From the NCBI GenBank assembly GCA_031551125.1, contig JAVBOB010000004.1, forward strand, positions 124,001 to 188,000: DNA of 64,000 nt. The letters run 5' to 3'. Position 1 is the first letter of the stretch. Each line of letters begins with the position of its first letter. The notes beneath the pieces were generated by a model. The model was given only the letters and a program-made list of their open reading frames with translations, was not told the origin of the DNA and ran no database searches. Source of the stretch: JAIRNF01 sp031551125. GTDB taxonomy: Bacteria > Bacteroidota > Bacteroidia > Bacteroidales > UBA932. The translations under genes were made by a program, and so were the position numbers. Positions 9,051 through 16,990 of this stretch are shown in pieces.

Positions 9051-9860
9051 ATGCCACATGCTATGGATCAGCATACCATACTCATTGCGTTTCTACTGAC
9101 CCTGTTCGCCGGACTATCTACCGGTATCGGAAGTGTTATTTCGTTGTTTGCAAAGCGAACAAATACCAATTTTTTATGTGGCTCTTTAGGCTTTTCTGCG
9201 GGCGTTATGGTTTACGTTTCGTTCATGGAAATGATGCCCCACGCAAAAGATGCGTTGGAATCTGTATTTGGGGCAAAGCAAGGTATGCTGTTTATGCTGC
9301 TTAGCTTCTTTGGAGGAATACTGCTTGTTACACTCATTGACTTTTTAGTGCCAGAATCGGCTAACCCGCACGAGGCTCACGGGGTTGAAGAAATGCAACA
9401 CCAAAAAAAATCACTACATCGAACAGGTATTATTGTTGCTATATCTATTGCTATACATAATTTTCCTGAGGGTGTTGCTACATTTGCGTCAGCCCTCACA
9501 GGGCTTGATGTAGCAATACCCATTGCTGTAGCCATAGCCATACACAACATACCGGAAGGTATTGCCGTAGCCGTACCTATATACCATGCCACAGGCAGCC
9601 GAAAAAAAGCGTTTTGGCTATCATTCCTTTCAGGATTGGCTGAGCCGCTTGGGGCTTTGGTGGCTTTCTTATTCCTGATGCCCTACTGGTCGCCTACCAT
9701 AAGCGGCGTTGTAATGGCCGCTGTTGCCGGAATTATGGTATTCATTTCAATTGATGAGCTGCTGCCCAGTGCCGAAAAGTATGGAAAACATCACATCTGT
9801 ATATCGGGACTTGTTGCCGGAATGCTGGTAATGGCGTTGAGCCTTTTCTTATTTGTGTAA
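9051..9860 (+). CDS. zupT: ZIP-family divalent metal transporter (ZupT-like)
   Basis: An inner-membrane metal importer of the ZIP family with about eight hydrophobic segments. The two signature metal-site motifs, HNFPEG and HNIPEG, are intact, as are SLGFSAGVMVYVSFMEMMPHA near the N-terminus and ISIDELLP near the C-terminus. A conserved GLAEPLGA stretch is also present. Substrates are likely zinc, iron or similar divalent ions. ATGs at 9051 and 9063 are both possible; an in-frame TTG at 9018 adds residues not expected in the family. It is followed by a strong bidirectional terminator. Confidence 0.9.
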   Translation: MPHAMDQHTILIAFLLTLFAGLSTGIGSVISLFAKRTNTNFLCGSLGFSAGVMVYVSFMEMMPHAKDALESVFGAKQGMLFMLLSFFGGILLVTLIDFLVPESANPHEAHGVEEMQHQKKSLHRTGIIVAISIAIHNFPEGVATFASALTGLDVAIPIAVAIAIHNIPEGIAVAVPIYHATGSRKKAFWLSFLSGLAEPLGALVAFLFLMPYWSPTISGVVMAAVAGIMVFISIDELLPSAEKYGKHHICISGLVAGMLVMALSLFLFV

Positions 9861-9985
9861 GCAAAATAGGCACGCAGATGAAATGGATTGTATGCACTGG
9901 TTATCACGGTTTTTATTCTTTATAGCGCTCATCTACCAATGAATTTCGCGTGTTTTATATGCTACTTTGGTAATCCACTAAGCTA

Positions 9986-10017
9986 AAAACCCCTGCCACA
10001 TGACTAACAGGGGTTTT
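9986..10017. terminator. Bidirectional terminator between zupT and the porin gene
   Basis: AAAACCCCTG (9986-9995) pairs perfectly with CAGGGGTTTT (10008-10017) across a 12-base loop, with T-runs in both directions. It separates convergent genes and can serve both. Confidence 0.8.
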
Positions 10018-10078
10018 CGGTTACGCGTATAAAGCCTGCTTGCGGACAGAGTTTACCACGTATTGCACATGTACAGAT

Positions 10079-11194
10079 TTAAAACGCTATTTTAAAATTT
10101 AGTGCACCTACAAAAGCGTTGGGTAAGGCATAGCCTAATCCCATTGGGTTAACAATATATTGGATATCGGGTTGTACCGCTATATTTTCTGTAAGCTGTA
10201 CCTTATAGCTTAGCTCTATAGCCGTTTCCGAAGTAGTTCCGTCAAATCCGGCTAAAGCAAAAGCCAACCCTAACGTATCGTTCTTTCTTTTAAACATACC
10301 TGAGTAACAAAGCCCTCCTCCCACATAGTAGCAGTTATTTCCTTCATTTTTTTTAGGGTTATACACCAGCTGAAGAAAAGCCCCCAAGCTGCGGTTGTTA
10401 TCGGCACTATTCCATAGCTGCTGATCTGCTATAGCATAAAATCCATAGTTATATACATACCCATCTCCCTCATTGTGGTGATTGTGCCCGTATGTTCCCA
10501 ACTTATAAGTGCCTTGAAGGTTGTTGCCTAAGCTTGTTGAGTAATGTAGCTCTCCGAACATCATAAACCCGTCATCTTCGTTAAACTTCCAAAAGAAGTT
10601 ATGCGGATTACTCTCAAAATCGGTTGGTGCATTAATTATGGCTGCCTGAACAGCAATTTTTGGCGAAGCCTCCCACCTTACCATAGCACCCAACGAGGTA
10701 AAAGGAAACACAGGAGCGGGAATATTTGCCGGAATAGTTGAAGGGATACCGAATGAGCTGTTCAGAAACAATCCGCCATATTTACTGATAACAAATTCTG
10801 CGTTTAGGTCTTGTAAACCTAAGGTAACCGCAAAATTTCCCAACTCTTGCTTATACCAAAACTCATGAAAGTAGCTATGCTCTCCGGCTTCTATATTCAT
10901 TGCAACCTGAGCATCGCCAATATAATCTGCCGAAGGAGTAGCACCGTGCGTATTTGCACCATTAACAAAGAGATACCCCCCTTTCCACAGCCGTGCTCCC
11001 ACCTTGATGTTGGCCATACCTAAATAGGCTGAACCTGTTTTTATTCCTCCATGGAAATTCTGGACTCCACTACCTGTGTAGCTGGCATTAAAGTCAAACG
11101 CTGATACCCTACCTTCGTCTGCTGATTGAGCCGAAGCATAAATAGAAATACAGAAAAATATAAACGTCTGAAAAAGAAATGCTTTAAATCTCAT
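10079..11194 (-). CDS. Outer-membrane porin, OprB-like (carbohydrate-selective)
   Basis: A 371-residue protein from the ATG at 11194; an in-frame TTG at 11215 is less likely. The signal peptide is about residues 1-22 (ends ISIYASA before Q). The rest alternates aromatic and small residues in short strands and ends in Phe (FVGALNFKIAF), as outer-membrane beta-barrels do. Features such as LGLQDLNAEF, GYVYNYGFYAIADQQLW and LAFALAGF fit the carbohydrate-selective OprB porin family, whose members let sugars diffuse in. The substrate is unknown. It is a single gene, convergent with zupT. Confidence 0.75.
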   Translation of the reverse strand: MRFKAFLFQTFIFFCISIYASAQSADEGRVSAFDFNASYTGSGVQNFHGGIKTGSAYLGMANIKVGARLWKGGYLFVNGANTHGATPSADYIGDAQVAMNIEAGEHSYFHEFWYKQELGNFAVTLGLQDLNAEFVISKYGGLFLNSSFGIPSTIPANIPAPVFPFTSLGAMVRWEASPKIAVQAAIINAPTDFESNPHNFFWKFNEDDGFMMFGELHYSTSLGNNLQGTYKLGTYGHNHHNEGDGYVYNYGFYAIADQQLWNSADNNRSLGAFLQLVYNPKKNEGNNCYYVGGGLCYSGMFKRKNDTLGLAFALAGFDGTTSETAIELSYKVQLTENIAVQPDIQYIVNPMGLGYALPNAFVGALNFKIAF

Positions 11195-11328
11195 AAATTG
11201 GGTTATTTCCAACAATATAGTTTAGTCGTAGCTTATATAACAACATACTACCGGCATAGGTTTGTTGACGGACAAAAGTATTAACAAACGAGAAAATCCA
11301 CAATCACTAATAATGATGAATTTTGTCG

Positions 11329-11360
11329 TTGCAATTAATCACAGGTTTTTGCTAACTTTA
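11329..11360 (+). promoter_or_regulatory. Bacteroidota-type promoter of the dacB-like gene
   Basis: TTG at 11329-11331, a 21-bp spacer and TAACTTTA at 11353-11360 match the TTG / TAnnTTTG consensus apart from the last base. The start codon is 40 bp downstream. Confidence 0.5.
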
Positions 11361-11399
11361 CGCTACAATTTTATAAGTACCTAAAACCTAATCCTAGCC

Positions 11400-12899
11400 A
11401 TGAAAAAGTATTTCTATTCCTGTCTTATTCTATTGTTACTCCCTATTCTATCTGTTGGGCAAAAGAAAACAAACACCATAAGCAAAGAGGCAAAAGCACC
11501 CTTAGTGAGCTATATTAACCAACTAAAAGAGGATTCGGTTCTCAAACATGCCGCTTGGAGTATTCGAGTGGTTAACACAGCTAACGGAGAAGTAATAGCG
11601 GGCTTCAACGACCAAATGAGCCTACTCCCCGCATCCAATATGAAGGTAATAACAACAGGCGTTGGATTGCTGCTGTTAGGTCAAGACTACCACTTTACTA
11701 CTAATATTAAGTATGACGGTAACATATCTGCGGACTCTACTCTTGTAGGAAACCTATATATTGTAGGTGGTGGGGACCCCTCGCTGGGTTCCGTTGTTTT
11801 TCCGCAAACAGTCCCCGACTCTGTATTTTTCAAATGGACAGAACTTGTAAAAAAAGCAGGAATAAAACGAATAGCAGGTAGCATTATTGCCGATCCTAAC
11901 GGCGTATTCGATGACGAATACCGTAACAGCTCGTGGAGCTGGGGCGATATTGCAACAGGCTATGGTGCCGGTACCAGCGGTATTCAGTTTGCCGACAACC
12001 TGTTTACCATAGAGGTAGTGCCCGGAACAAAGGTCGGCGAAACGGGTGCTATCCGCTTAGGAAAGCAATACCCTCCCAACGTAGTTATCGAAAACCGTGT
12101 TGTTACCGTTAAGGCCGACAGCACAACCAGTATAGATGTACTGAGCTCTCCCTACTCATCACGGATTATTGTTACCGGAACTATTGCTTTAAACCGCAGT
12201 AAGCCCTACTCTACCGATGCCGCCATACCTGAGCCATCCTACACCTGTGCTTGGTATTTTAATGAGTATTTAAATAGCAAAGGAATAGGCACATCGGGCA
12301 ATGTAGAGGTTTGCTATGCCGACTGCTTGAATAGTAGCAAAGCGGAGCGTTTCACCATTGGTAGCTACAGCTCGCCTCCCTTAAGCGAAATAGTAAAGGA
12401 AACTAACAAAAGCAGCAACAACTGTTATGCCGAAAGTATTATGAAGATTATAGGCTATGAGCTGTCGGGTGCTGGTTCTACCAACGCAGGACGCAAGCTG
12501 GTTATCGAAACGTTGAAGAAACAACAGCTAAAGCTGGGTGGCGTAAAGATAGTAGATGGTAGCGGGCTTTCTCGTAAGGATATACTAACCACTACCTTTA
12601 TATGTGATTACCTTACCATGATGAGCAAATCGGCGCTGTTTGATGTTTTCAACGAATCACTACCCATTGCCGGAGTTGACGGAACAATGAAGGGCATGCT
12701 GAAAGGTACTGCGGCCTATAACAACGTGCGCGCCAAAAGCGGAAGTCTTGAGGGTGTAAGAAGCTATTCGGGTTACGTTACCACTAAAAGCGGTAAGAAG
12801 CTATGCTTCTCCATGCTCAGCAACGGCTACACCTGCCCCACATCAGAAATTACCAAACGTTGGGAAAACCTGATGAAGCTAATGGCGGAGATAGATTAG
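11400..12899 (+). CDS. dacB: D-alanyl-D-alanine carboxypeptidase/endopeptidase (PBP4, S13)
   Basis: A 499-residue periplasmic penicillin-binding protein that trims or cleaves peptidoglycan cross-links. The signal peptide is residues 1-20 (ends LPILSVG). The three active-site motifs of the family are visible: SxxK as S79-N-M-K82, SxN as SNN in KSSNNCYAE near 340, and K(S/T)G as KSG in RAKSGSLEG near 440. Length and spacing, with a large insertion between the first two motifs, fit peptidase family S13 (DacB). A Bacteroidota-type promoter precedes it. A second serine acyl-enzyme gene follows 246 bp later but is separated by repeats, so an operon is doubtful. Confidence 0.93.
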   Translation: MKKYFYSCLILLLLPILSVGQKKTNTISKEAKAPLVSYINQLKEDSVLKHAAWSIRVVNTANGEVIAGFNDQMSLLPASNMKVITTGVGLLLLGQDYHFTTNIKYDGNISADSTLVGNLYIVGGGDPSLGSVVFPQTVPDSVFFKWTELVKKAGIKRIAGSIIADPNGVFDDEYRNSSWSWGDIATGYGAGTSGIQFADNLFTIEVVPGTKVGETGAIRLGKQYPPNVVIENRVVTVKADSTTSIDVLSSPYSSRIIVTGTIALNRSKPYSTDAAIPEPSYTCAWYFNEYLNSKGIGTSGNVEVCYADCLNSSKAERFTIGSYSSPPLSEIVKETNKSSNNCYAESIMKIIGYELSGAGSTNAGRKLVIETLKKQQLKLGGVKIVDGSGLSRKDILTTTFICDYLTMMSKSALFDVFNESLPIAGVDGTMKGMLKGTAAYNNVRAKSGSLEGVRSYSGYVTTKSGKKLCFSMLSNGYTCPTSEITKRWENLMKLMAEID

Positions 12900-12900
12900 A

Positions 12901-13119
12901 GCCCCCTAAATCCCCCGAAGGGGGACTTTAGAAAACCGTGTATAACTACTAGAGGAATAACCACTTATTTTTTAACCGCAAAGAACGCAAGGGGTCCGCA
13001 AGGAGCGCAAAGAAGTAATTAGATGTATTGTTCGTTATTATTTTTCTATGTGCTTCTATGCTACCTATTGTGCCTATGTGTTGAGAAGTAGCCCCTTTAG
13101 GGGCTTGGGGGGTAAACAG
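12901..13119. repeat. Intergenic repeats: CGCAAAG units, CACATAGG unit and C/G hairpins
   Basis: Three blocks fill this gap. At 12901-12930 there is a hairpin (TCCCCC/GGGGGA). At 12972-13014 four diverged copies of a CGCAAAGAA/CGCAAGG unit lie about 11 bp apart. At 13046-13119 is a composite element (on the minus strand: TTTACCCCCCAA, a GCCCC-TAAA-GGGGC hairpin, then CAACACATAGGCACAATAGG) that recurs at 31061 and 33643. No gene is seen. Confidence 0.7.
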
Positions 13120-13145
13120 CATACAACTTATAAACCTAATTACCT

Positions 13146-14669
13146 ATGAAAAAACTACTGTTATTTTTATGTCTGACCGTTGCGCTGATAAAACCTTCGG
13201 CAGCACAGGATAACCAAGCCATTTGCGCCGAAATAGAGCGCTACGCCCAACAGATAATGAGCGATTGGCAAATACCGGGTATGGCAATTGCTATTGCTAA
13301 AGACGGTGAGCTTATTTACAAAAAAGGATTTGGAGTAAAATCACTGGAGGGAAAACAACCGGTTGATGAGAATACGGTATTCCAAATCGGTTCGGTTTCT
13401 AAATCATTTACCGCAGCGCTGGTTGCCATGCTGGTTGATGAAGGTAAGCTGAGCTGGAACGACCCTGTTCGTAAACACCTTCCTGATTTCGAAATGTACG
13501 ACCCGTGGGTATCCGAAAACCTGTTGGTTAAAGATATTATGGTGCACCGTACCGGACTTCCGGGACAGGCCGGGACCTATATCCCCAACCTAGGCTACGA
13601 CCGTGACGATATATACCGCATGCTGCACATTATTAAGCCTTCTACCAGTGTTCGTACCAGCTATGACTATAACAACATTACCTTTATCATTGCCGCTAAG
13701 CTGATTGAAAAGTACACAGGGAAAACGTGGGAGCAAAACCTGCAAGAGCGCATACTTACACCGCTAGGCATGACCGCATCTTCTTCAAATGGTGATGGAT
13801 ATTTGGCCAGCAAAAATGTAAGCGACAGCTATGAATATGAATTTGAAAACGGCAAAATAAAGCTGAAATACTTACAGGGAGATGACCGCGCGCTTCATTG
13901 GCTAACGGTTGTTGGTCCCGCAGGTTCCGTTAACGCCAGTATAACCGACCTTATTAAGTGGCCTATGTTCCACCTTAACAAGGGTAAGATTAACGGTAAA
14001 GAGCTGATTACTAAGAAGAACGTGGACTTCCTACATACGGGGCAAACCATTACCCGTCAGGATTCGGTTACCACCAGCGTTTACGGACAGTGCTGGTTTA
14101 TTGAGCAAAACAACCGCTACCGCCTGTACTTCCACACCGGAACAACATGGGGATTTACCACGCTTGTAGCCTTTGTACCGGAGCTAAAGCTGGGGTTTGC
14201 CATGCTGGTTAACGCTGAAGCCCCCGCCTCACCCCGCTACGCCGTAATGCGCAGGCTTATTGACCTGTACAAAAATGATGGAGTAAATAAGGACTACAAT
14301 AAAGAGTACCTCGAAAAGTTCTATAAGGATAGTAATGAGGACGAAGCCAAGAGTAAGAAAAAGCAGGAAGAGCAAAAGGCTGCCTTTACCCCTCCCCTAA
14401 CCCTATCTGTGTATGTTGGTAAGTATAGCAAAGAGCTGTTTGGCGATGCCGAAGTGGCGCTAAAGAACGGTAAGCTGTGGATTACCGTTGGCCCCAAAAA
14501 GTGGGAAAGCCAGCTACAACATGTAAGCGGTAACAAGTTCAGCTTCCGTACCGATGGACATACCTTCCCCATTACCTTTGAGCCCGACTACAACGGCAAA
14601 ATCGTTTCGCTTAATATTGATTTCGGCTACAAAGAAAACTTTGGCAGCTGGATGAAGAAGGGTGAATAG
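13146..14669 (+). CDS. Secreted serine hydrolase, class C beta-lactamase fold (S12)
   Basis: A 507-residue protein with a signal peptide at 1-20 (ends KPSAA before Q). The beta-lactamase/transpeptidase-like domain covers about 25-380 with SxxK at S83-V-S-K86, YxN at Y175-N-N177, and HTG at 330-332 in place of KTG. HxG is common in esterase and D-amino-peptidase members of the family, so a true beta-lactamase role is unlikely. A Lys/Glu-rich linker (about 398-417) leads to a C-terminal beta domain of about 90 residues resembling DUF3471. The substrate may be a peptide or ester. It is followed by a strong terminator. Confidence 0.88.
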   Translation: MKKLLLFLCLTVALIKPSAAQDNQAICAEIERYAQQIMSDWQIPGMAIAIAKDGELIYKKGFGVKSLEGKQPVDENTVFQIGSVSKSFTAALVAMLVDEGKLSWNDPVRKHLPDFEMYDPWVSENLLVKDIMVHRTGLPGQAGTYIPNLGYDRDDIYRMLHIIKPSTSVRTSYDYNNITFIIAAKLIEKYTGKTWEQNLQERILTPLGMTASSSNGDGYLASKNVSDSYEYEFENGKIKLKYLQGDDRALHWLTVVGPAGSVNASITDLIKWPMFHLNKGKINGKELITKKNVDFLHTGQTITRQDSVTTSVYGQCWFIEQNNRYRLYFHTGTTWGFTTLVAFVPELKLGFAMLVNAEAPASPRYAVMRRLIDLYKNDGVNKDYNKEYLEKFYKDSNEDEAKSKKKQEEQKAAFTPPLTLSVYVGKYSKELFGDAEVALKNGKLWITVGPKKWESQLQHVSGNKFSFRTDGHTFPITFEPDYNGKIVSLNIDFGYKENFGSWMKKGE

Positions 14670-14704
14670 CTACTTTAATTAATAGTCAAAAGTTAAAAGA
14701 GAGA

Positions 14705-14735
14705 GCCTGCTAATGTTGATTGGCAGGCTTTTTTT
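14705..14735 (+). terminator. Intrinsic terminator
   Basis: GCCTGC (14705-14710) pairs with GCAGGC (14723-14728) and is followed by a run of T to 14735. It lies just after the serine hydrolase stop on the plus strand. Confidence 0.85.
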
Positions 14736-14758
14736 CTAGAACACAAATCTTAGTTACC

Positions 14759-14977
14759 CTACTTCTTTTTAGGTGCACTTCTTGTATGTGCTTTAACATG
14801 AGTTCCATCCTTCTTCGTGTAGCTTTTAACCCGTACCGTTTTTGATGATGTACTTTTTGAACTTGACGTAGAACTCGAAGATGTGCTTTTTGTTTTCCTA
14901 GGCTTGGCAGAAGAAGTATAAGAGGTACCCATGCCTATAAACAGAGTCAACAAAATGGCAAGTATAATCTTTCTCAT
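14759..14977 (-). CDS. Small secreted Ser/Lys-rich protein
   Basis: A 72-residue protein. Residues 1-24 are a signal peptide (MRKIILAILLTLFIGMGTSY...). The remainder is low-complexity Ser/Thr/Lys (KSTSSSSTSSSKSTSSK), followed by a short module VRVKSYTKKDGTHVKAHTRS. I recall similar KKDGTxVxxHxR modules in small exported bacterial proteins of unknown role; that comparison is from memory. Very basic, so it may bind nucleic acid or anionic polymer outside the membrane, but this is a guess. It is convergent with the serine hydrolase gene and shares the 14705 hairpin region. Confidence 0.65.
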   Translation of the reverse strand: MRKIILAILLTLFIGMGTSYTSSAKPRKTKSTSSSSTSSSKSTSSKTVRVKSYTKKDGTHVKAHTRSAPKKK

Positions 14978-15435
14978 GGTATATAGATGGGTTTAATTTT
15001 TACAAATATAGCTATTTGTTTTATATCAAATATTATCTATTTTTTTTGCTGATAATTTGGGTACTCCCTCAACTATTGTGGTTCTAAAAGTAGATATACC
15101 TGAATAGGAACCTGACAAAGGCCGGCAAAACACCCTAAATTTACTAATTTGCTTATAATCAATATTGTACTGATATAAATTCATATTTGGAACTTTAATG
15201 TTTTTACAAGAAACACAAAAGTTACTTTAACGATAATGTGTTGTTAATAAGAATAATATATTTAATTAGAATGATTTGTGAATAGCTGGCCTTTTTGCTT
15301 TTCAACGGCTCTGTTTTGGTAGTCAGATATCCTGTCCAGTAGCATTTTTGTACTGCCTCTAATTATGGGAAATAGCAATTACAATGCTGATTAGTAAAAT
15401 GTTTTAATTGTATTTTTTCAATAAATTCAGATTGT
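14978..15435. other. AT-rich intergenic region with a shared 17-bp motif
   Basis: 458 bp with no credible gene. At about 15184-15206 is a stretch containing GAACTTTAATGTTTTTA that recurs almost identically at 23541-23563. In both places the copy ends about 230 bp before the next plus-strand start codon. Confidence 0.5.
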
Positions 15436-16458
15436 ATGGAAGGAAGACATAGCATATTAAGACCTTTAACATTAGTAGAACAGCAATTTCTTGTAATAGA
15501 AATGTGCAATTTTTTTTCACCAATAAACTATCGTGAAATGTGTAAGGTTACTGGAGTTGAAGCTGCTAAAGGTCAAATATTGCCTTTATCATTAGGTGGC
15601 TTCTTCAAATACCTTAACCTAATTAAGAATTTCGAGGCATATAGGTATATGGGGCATATTGAAAGAATAATACAAAAACTTATCAATAATGCGATACTTA
15701 CCCCTGCCGGAAGTAGAGCAGAAGGGTCACCTCCTTTTAACCATTGCTATTATTCAAAACTTGAAGTGACTGAGATGCAAAGAACGAATATTTTTTGGCT
15801 TGGTAAAATACTGGGCGAGGAATTCTTAATGGAAAAATACAAACCATTTATTGTTCGATTTGAAGGTTCATATAAAAATGGCAGTTCAGGAACAGGGTCA
15901 GGTATTATTATTGATGAAAAAACAATACTAACATGCAGGCATAACTTGACAGACTTAGATGAATATGACTGTTATTTAGGTGAAAGCAAGTTATGTTTAT
16001 TAGAGCACAAATATCATGATGTCCATGATATTGGAATTGTAAAACTAGCGAACCCCATTAATATCTCTCCATTTCCCTATTTTGGAATACCATATGTCTT
16101 GGATGATACTTTGACTATGGGTTATCCCCCTTTAAGAGGAATGAAAGATGCAGCACTAATATCGCAGAAAGGAGAAATAAATGCAATTTGCAAAAACTGG
16201 GAAGATTGTGATTGTATAACCATTTCATCCACTGTTCGACCGGGTAACAGTGGATGCCCTGTAATTTCAAAAAGTGGGTATATTGTTGGGGTTGTAACAC
16301 AATCAACTAATTCAGCATCATCTGCATCAGTAGATAAAACAGATGTCCGCGACGACCTATCTATCCCATTTTACAACGCAATTGCATCCACTGCCATCAT
16401 TGAAATATTATCCGAACTTGACAATTCAATTTCTATACGATTCGAGAACTATCAATAA
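15436..16458 (+). CDS. Trypsin-like serine protease with an unknown N-terminal domain
   Basis: A 340-residue protein. Residues 137-335 are a chymotrypsin-fold (S1/trypsin-2 type) protease with an intact triad: H169 in LTCRHNL, D198 in HDIGIVKL and S272 in RPGNSGCPV; the oxyanion Gly and SGxGSGIIID strand are clear. Residues 1-130 are mostly helical with no family I recognise and no signal peptide, so the protein is probably cytoplasmic, unlike DegP/HtrA. It also lacks a PDZ domain. Base composition is more AT-rich than the flanks, and it sits with a broken gene and hairpin repeats. Cytoplasmic trypsin-like domains joined to small helical adaptor domains are known in bacterial conflict systems; assignment to one is inference. 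Confidence 0.85.
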   Translation: MEGRHSILRPLTLVEQQFLVIEMCNFFSPINYREMCKVTGVEAAKGQILPLSLGGFFKYLNLIKNFEAYRYMGHIERIIQKLINNAILTPAGSRAEGSPPFNHCYYSKLEVTEMQRTNIFWLGKILGEEFLMEKYKPFIVRFEGSYKNGSSGTGSGIIIDEKTILTCRHNLTDLDEYDCYLGESKLCLLEHKYHDVHDIGIVKLANPINISPFPYFGIPYVLDDTLTMGYPPLRGMKDAALISQKGEINAICKNWEDCDCITISSTVRPGNSGCPVISKSGYIVGVVTQSTNSASSASVDKTDVRDDLSIPFYNAIASTAIIEILSELDNSISIRFENYQ

Positions 16459-16557
16459 AATTCTCATACTCAAGCGTCAATATATTGCCGCTTAACCAAC
16501 TTGAATTGCGGTCAATCAATATATACAAACTTTGCATAGTACTAAAAACCAATATAT

Positions 16558-16722
16558 ATGAATTTGAGAAAAATGGGGAATATCGCAAATGATAAAATCA
16601 TAAGAATTTTATTTATATTTCTAATTATCGGGTTGGTTTGCTGGTTATTTATTCCTAAAATCAGTGACTTTGGACTTAATTTTTTCACAGAAATATTAGG
16701 AGTTTCAATAACCCCCTGCTAA
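16558..16722 (+). pseudogene. Truncated N-terminus of a small membrane protein
   Basis: A 54-codon frame starts at ATG 16558 and ends at TAA 16720-16722. It encodes a basic N-terminus, one hydrophobic segment (residues about 17-32, IRILFIFLIIGLVCWLF) and then NFFTEILGVSIT. The sequence xFFTEIxGVxIT normally continues into a second membrane helix and a longer cytoplasmic part. Here it stops after PC exactly where a perfect hairpin (16721-16743) begins. The likely reading is a gene cut by arrival of the hairpin cluster. That family expectation is from memory. Confidence 0.5.
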
Positions 16723-16865
16723 GCGGCATTTGTAATGCCGCTTGGAACATATCCGAATTTGTAATTCGGAATCCTATACCATACATCATTTCAAATCAAT
16801 GTTGTTTTTCTACTCTCACAATTATAAATTGTGTTGTATTCCGAGCGGCAAAACATTTGCCGCTC
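16721..16865. repeat. Cluster of four perfect hairpins with 3-base loops (REP-like)
   Basis: Four perfect inverted repeats with three-base loops lie within 145 bp: AAGCGGCATT-TGT-AATGCCGCTT (16721-16743), TCCGAATT-TGT-AATTCGGA (16752-16770), CACAATT-ATA-AATTGTG (16817-16833) and GAGCGGCAAA-ACA-TTTGCCGCTC (16843-16865). First and last resemble each other in inverted orientation. This looks like a REP/BIME-type mobile repeat. Confidence 0.75.
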
Positions 16866-16915
16866 AACGTAGGGCGCAACATCAGCAAAACAAAACAAAA
16901 CTTTTCTATATTCAG

Positions 16916-16944
16916 CAGATTGCTTCGCTTCGCTCGCAATAACG
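16916..16944. repeat. Partial copy of a CAATGACG-type repeat
   Basis: CAGATTGCTTCG and CTCGCAATAACG form half of the palindromic element seen complete at 37117-37191 (GTCATTGCGAG type). Confidence 0.55.
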
Positions 16945-16990
16945 CTAGACTATCGTGCATCGTGATACTTGATACGTGATACCCGTCGGT

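Noticed and set aside
12901..13119. Possible CRISPR array because of short repeated units
   Set aside because: Units are 9-11 bp, diverged and without spacers of constant length, and no cas gene is near.
13146..14669. Beta-lactamase conferring resistance
   Set aside because: The third motif is HTG rather than KTG and the protein has an added C-terminal domain, both typical of esterase or peptidase members.
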